64,000 nt of DNA from Aquirufa aurantiipilula (GTDB lineage: Bacteria > Bacteroidota > Bacteroidia > Cytophagales > Spirosomataceae), in assembly GCF_019923745.1 (NCBI RefSeq), contig NZ_JAANOG010000001.1, forward strand, positions 310,001 to 374,000, given 5' to 3'. The position numbers and the translations under genes were made by a program. The notes under the pieces were generated by a model. The model worked only from the letters and a program-made list of their open reading frames with translations. It was not told where the DNA came from and searched no databases. The first letter of the stretch is position 1. Every line of letters starts with the position of its first letter. Shown piece by piece: positions 60,628 through 64,000 of the stretch.

Positions 60628-61200
60628 ATGCAAATTACGAGTTCAGGTGCAGAAAAAATAATTTTAGGGATAGACCCTGGAACACGATTTTTGGGATATG
60701 GATTATTAAAAATAGATAAAGCCAAAGTCACAGTATTACAGTACGGTGTTTTAAACCTAACTAAATACACGACACAAGGGGCAAAATTTTTAAAAATACA
60801 TGAACGAATTTTGGGAATCATTGAAGAATTCTTACCTGATGAAATTGCTATAGAATCCCCATTTTTTGGTAAAAATATTCAATCCATGTTGAAATTAGGC
60901 CGTGTCCAAGGCATGGTAATGTCTTTGGCCTTCTCCAAGGGTATACCCATTGTGGAATATGAACCTAAAAAAATCAAACAATCTGTCACTGGTAACGGAA
61001 ATGCGTCAAAAGAGCAAGTAGCCAAAATGGTTGAAGTGATAGCAGGTATCAAATTGGATGCTAAATTGTTTGATGCTACTGACGCGTTAGGTATTGCTAT
61101 TTGCCATCACTTTCATCAAAACAATATTTCTTCTTCTGTCAAAGGCACAAAAAAAGGTTGGGGCGCCTTTGTTTCCGAAAACCCTGACCGACTTAAATAA
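60628..61200 (+). CDS. ruvC: Holliday junction endonuclease RuvC
   Basis: RuvC cuts Holliday junctions in homologous recombination together with RuvAB. The 190-residue protein holds all four acidic catalytic residues: D16 in LGIDPGTRFLGYG, E76 in IAIESPFFGKN, and D149 and D152 in LFDATDALGIA. The length is slightly above average, with a basic C-terminal tail. The ATG lies about 20 bp from the divergent deacetylase start, and the 3' end overlaps the next gene by 8 bp. Confidence 0.97.
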   Translation: MQITSSGAEKIILGIDPGTRFLGYGLLKIDKAKVTVLQYGVLNLTKYTTQGAKFLKIHERILGIIEEFLPDEIAIESPFFGKNIQSMLKLGRVQGMVMSLAFSKGIPIVEYEPKKIKQSVTGNGNASKEQVAKMVEVIAGIKLDAKLFDATDALGIAICHHFHQNNISSSVKGTKKGWGAFVSENPDRLK

Positions 61201-63142
61201 GCTCCTTCCATTGAGTTTCTAATTCATCCCACGTGCTGACAGGTGCTAAACAATGATTTCCCACGCAAACTAAAAAATGCTTGTTTTCAGGCAAATTCTC
61301 CACAGGAATCAAAGTACTTTTTAATGCACGCAGGGAATCCATCAATCCTTGGTTTTCCACATAGGTAAGATTGAATTTGATCATTGCTTGAGGATTTTCA
61401 AACCATTGAGAATATATGCGAAGCCAGTTGGAAAAATAGGCAGGATTAGACTGTGCTTTAGACATCACAGTCTCCAACATTTGTTGAGCTCGCATGCTAC
61501 ATTCAACCTTGGATTGAATCAATCCTAACCATAATAAGGACTCACAAATCATGGAATTAGAAGAAGGACATACCGAATCAGTAAATTCAACTTTATCTGC
61601 AATCAATTCATTATTTTTATTCTGTGCATAAAGGTATAGAGCGAAATTATCTTCTTTTGATTCAAATAATTCCGTTGCTTTTTCCACAAGTTGATTGGCT
61701 AAATCCAGGTGTTTTTTATCAAATGATACTAAATACAATTGGATAAATGCTAAGGCTGTAGCAGCATAATCATCTAAAAATCCATCAATCGGACTTCCAG
61801 AATAAGAGGCTTGATGCAAACAAGAACCATCTGAATTCAATAAATGATTCTCAATAGCCTCTGCTAAGTACAAAGCATCTTGTTTAATTTCAGCCGAATA
61901 AAGTGCCTGGTAGGCAGCAGTCAATCCTGAAAGAACATATGCATTCCACGCCAAAATTTGTTTGGTATCCGTTTCTGGTCTAATCCGACCTTTTCTAATT
62001 CCTTTTAATAAGTCAATTTCGTTTTTAAAAGTATAATTGCGCAGCGCGTCTTTTTTAAATAGAATATTTCTTCCTCCTTCCCAATTGCCATTGGGTAAAA
62101 TCTGGTAGGTTTTATAAAATTCAGGGTTGGTTGAATAGGGGATAAATTCATTTATTTCTTCAAAAGTCCAAGTATAAAACAAACCTTCTTCCCCTTCGCT
62201 GTCGGCATCAAGAGAAGCATAATAGAGCCCATTTTCAGCTAATAATTCCGACTTCAAAAAATGAATAGTTTGAAGTATTACTTCTGAAAATATAGGATTA
62301 CTAGCTCTTTGAATTGCGATAGAATAGACTTCCAATAATTGTCCATTATCATATAACATTTTTTCAAAATGCGGAGCAAACCATTCTGAATCAACTGAAT
62401 ACCTAGAAAATCCGCCTTCTATTTGATCAAAAATACCTCCTTGAGCCATACGACTTAATTGAAGATCAGAGGCATGAAAAGCTTGTGTTTCTTTTCCTAA
62501 TTTAGAAGGTACAGATTCTAAATACTTCAATAAGGATGGTAAAGGAAACTTGGGTGCTTTATTCATGCCACCAAATACAGGATCCATGTTTCCAACAATA
62601 ATTTTAAGACTCAAAGGAATGATAATTGGGCTATTTTCTAAATCCACCCATTGAAATAAAGATGCATGATCGGAAATAGCCTTGGCAAAACCCTCAGCTG
62701 ATTCCTCCAATTCTGCACGGTGTTCCACAAATGCATTTTGAACTGACGACAAAATATTCATCCATTTTGCTTTGGGGAAATACGTTCCTCCATAAAAAGG
62801 TTTTAGGGATGGCATTAAAAACACATTCAATGGCCAACCTCCTGATAATCCCATTTGTTGGATAGCATCCATATAAATCATATCTACATCAGGTCTTTCT
62901 TCGCGATCCACTTTGATATTAATGAAATATTTGTTCATCAAATCAGCAACTTCCTGATTCTCAAAACATTCTTTCTCCATAACATGGCACCAATGACAGG
63001 CTGCGTATCCTATACTGACCAAAATCAACTTATCCTCATCCTTTGCTTGTTGTAATGCTTCTGGACCCCATGGTTGCCAATGAACAGGATTATGTTGATG
63101 TTGCAATAAATAGGGGCTAACTTGATGTTGAAGCTTGTTCAT
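61193..63142 (-). CDS. YyaL/DUF255-family protein (thioredoxin-like domain with glycosidase-like domain)
   Basis: This 649-residue protein starts with the DUF255 domain, a thioredoxin-like fold with the signature NPVHWQPWGPEAL and a CHWC motif (C49-C52). It continues with VDREERPDVD and GGWPLNVFLMPSLKPFYGGTYFP. The larger C-terminal part is an alpha/alpha barrel resembling N-acylglucosamine 2-epimerases (QIEGGFSRYSVDSEWFAPHFEK). It is the bacterial relative of SPATA20. No signal peptide is present. The biochemical role is undefined in any organism I know of. Its -7 element TAAATTTG lies 29 bases upstream. Confidence 0.93.
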   Translation of the reverse strand: MNKLQHQVSPYLLQHQHNPVHWQPWGPEALQQAKDEDKLILVSIGYAACHWCHVMEKECFENQEVADLMNKYFINIKVDREERPDVDMIYMDAIQQMGLSGGWPLNVFLMPSLKPFYGGTYFPKAKWMNILSSVQNAFVEHRAELEESAEGFAKAISDHASLFQWVDLENSPIIIPLSLKIIVGNMDPVFGGMNKAPKFPLPSLLKYLESVPSKLGKETQAFHASDLQLSRMAQGGIFDQIEGGFSRYSVDSEWFAPHFEKMLYDNGQLLEVYSIAIQRASNPIFSEVILQTIHFLKSELLAENGLYYASLDADSEGEEGLFYTWTFEEINEFIPYSTNPEFYKTYQILPNGNWEGGRNILFKKDALRNYTFKNEIDLLKGIRKGRIRPETDTKQILAWNAYVLSGLTAAYQALYSAEIKQDALYLAEAIENHLLNSDGSCLHQASYSGSPIDGFLDDYAATALAFIQLYLVSFDKKHLDLANQLVEKATELFESKEDNFALYLYAQNKNNELIADKVEFTDSVCPSSNSMICESLLWLGLIQSKVECSMRAQQMLETVMSKAQSNPAYFSNWLRIYSQWFENPQAMIKFNLTYVENQGLMDSLRALKSTLIPVENLPENKHFLVCVGNHCLAPVSTWDELETQWKELI

Positions 63143-63170
63143 TAAAAGAGAGGATTTTCGTAAATTCGTA

Positions 63171-63178
63171 CAAATTTA
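63171..63178 (-). promoter_or_regulatory. Bacteroidota -7 element for the YyaL gene
   Basis: The minus strand reads TAAATTTG (TAnnTTTG) 28 bases upstream of the ATG at 63142, within the 40-bp divergent gap. No clear -33 box is seen. Confidence 0.4.
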
Positions 63179-63182
63179 TACG

Positions 63183-64000
63183 ATGTTAGAACTAAAAGAT
63201 TTTGTAGTCAGTCCAGAAATCGCTCATTCTCCTGAATTGCTCCGAGCATTTCTAATTTCTGAATTAGGCACAAATCTATTAAATAGCTGTCAATATCGAA
63301 TCGAGAAAAAATCAATCGATGCAAGAAGTCGCCAAATAAAAGTCAATCTTCGAATAGGCTTCTATGAAAAATCACATGATTTTTCTTTACAAAATCAAGC
63401 AAAATTAAATCCACTTAAACCCAATGCAAACCAAGTAATCATTGTTGGAAGCGGCCCAGCGGGTTTATTTGCAGCTATTCGACTTATTCAATTGGGAATT
63501 AAACCCGTAGTATTGGAAAGGGGTAAGGATGTTCGGGAAAGGAGAAGAGATTTAGCAGCCATAAATCGATTTAACATAGTAGATGCTGATAGTAATTATT
63601 GTTTTGGAGAAGGTGGAGCAGGTACTTATTCGGATGGAAAATTATATACAAGAAGTACCAAAAGAGGGGATATCAAATCTGTTTTAGAAACTTTTGTGGC
63701 CCATGGAGCTGATGCGAACATTTTATTTGAAGCTCATCCACATATTGGAACCAATAAACTTCCAGCCATCATTGCCTCCATGCGAGATGCCATAATTGAA
63801 GCAGGTGGGGAGGTTCATTTTCATCAACGAGTAACGGATTTCATCCTTCAAAACAATCAGATTAAAGGAGTCATTACGGCAAATAATGAAGAATTTACTG
63901 CTGACAAAATGCTATTAGCTACTGGCCATTCTGCACGTGATATTTTCGAATTATTAAGGCAAAAAAATATATTAATAGAATCTAAGGGATTTGCCATTGG
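63183..64000 (+). CDS. FAD-dependent oxidoreductase (truncated by the window end)
   Basis: The first 272 codons are open from the ATG at 63183 to the window edge, with no stop. After an N-terminal region of about 85 residues comes the dinucleotide-binding motif VIIVGSGPAGLFAAIRL, then VVLERGKDVRERRRDLAAIN and NYCFGEGGAGTYSDGKLYTR. This pattern belongs to the NAD(P)/FAD-dependent oxidoreductase family sometimes called uncharacterised FAD-dependent dehydrogenases. The substrate is unknown. It is divergent from the YyaL gene. Confidence 0.88.
   Translation, partial: MLELKDFVVSPEIAHSPELLRAFLISELGTNLLNSCQYRIEKKSIDARSRQIKVNLRIGFYEKSHDFSLQNQAKLNPLKPNANQVIIVGSGPAGLFAAIRLIQLGIKPVVLERGKDVRERRRDLAAINRFNIVDADSNYCFGEGGAGTYSDGKLYTRSTKRGDIKSVLETFVAHGADANILFEAHPHIGTNKLPAIIASMRDAIIEAGGEVHFHQRVTDFILQNNQIKGVITANNEEFTADKMLLATGHSARDIFELLRQKNILIESKGFAI

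Overview
The window is AT-rich DNA from a member of the phylum Bacteroidota, most likely a free-living, compact-genome relative of the Cytophagales (phylum: confident; order: inference). Evidence: TAnnTTTG-type -7 promoter elements in front of tRNA and protein genes, very few Shine-Dalgarno sequences, a TamL outer-membrane lipoprotein, the block ftsX / DUF3098 / uppP / truB / ribF, the block sigma-54 regulator / lptE / TPR gene / secG / groS-groL, and the secreted family misleadingly called asparagine synthetase B. There is no sign of phage, insertion sequences or CRISPR. No gene-free stretch exceeds about 200 bp; the largest is the gltB leader.

Layout. 0-3 kb: two MFS transporters and a 5'(3')-nucleotidase, all on the minus strand. 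3.1-10 kb: a long minus-strand group running lolD, miaB, a sigma-54 enhancer-binding protein, lptE, a TPR-like gene, secG, groS and groL, closed by a strong terminator. 10-14.2 kb: sucC, an FAH-family hydrolase, a peroxiredoxin and a transketolase split into two genes. 14.2-22 kb: tamL, an SpoU methyltransferase, a VUT/queuosine-precursor transporter, an aminotransferase, an unrecognised Bat-like pair, purC and a STAS protein. 22-28.1 kb: gltBD glutamate synthase. 28.2-28.5 kb: a tRNA-Ser/Pro/Arg cluster. 28.5-36.1 kb: a surface-polysaccharide locus (Wzy/ligase-like protein, four glycosyltransferases, an acyltransferase, a WecA-type initiating transferase). 36-45.3 kb: pheA and mainly minus-strand housekeeping genes (ribF, truB, uppP, ftsX, bifunctional nuclease, etfAB, parE). 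45.4-54.2 kb: a second polysaccharide locus for ABC-dependent export (OPX, PCP, Wzm, Wzt, a DegT aminotransferase, a GT-C-like protein). 54.2-64 kb: a secreted family protein, an ABC permease, tRNA-Leu, xylulokinase, an orphan ABC ATPase, tatD, a NodB deacetylase, ruvC, a YyaL/DUF255 protein and the start of an FAD oxidoreductase cut by the window end.

How it fits together. Envelope construction dominates: LPS transport (lptE), lipoprotein release (lolD), protein secretion (secG), outer-membrane assembly (tamL), lipid-carrier recycling (uppP), division (ftsX) and two polysaccharide loci. The most interesting regulatory signal is a near-consensus sigma-54 promoter (GG-N10-GC) upstream of groS-groL. 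It lies in the same gene group as an orphan sigma-54 activator, and CTGACA-type dyads occur both there and upstream of miaB. This suggests a local circuit linking envelope genes and the chaperonin to RpoN. It is a hypothesis from sequence only.
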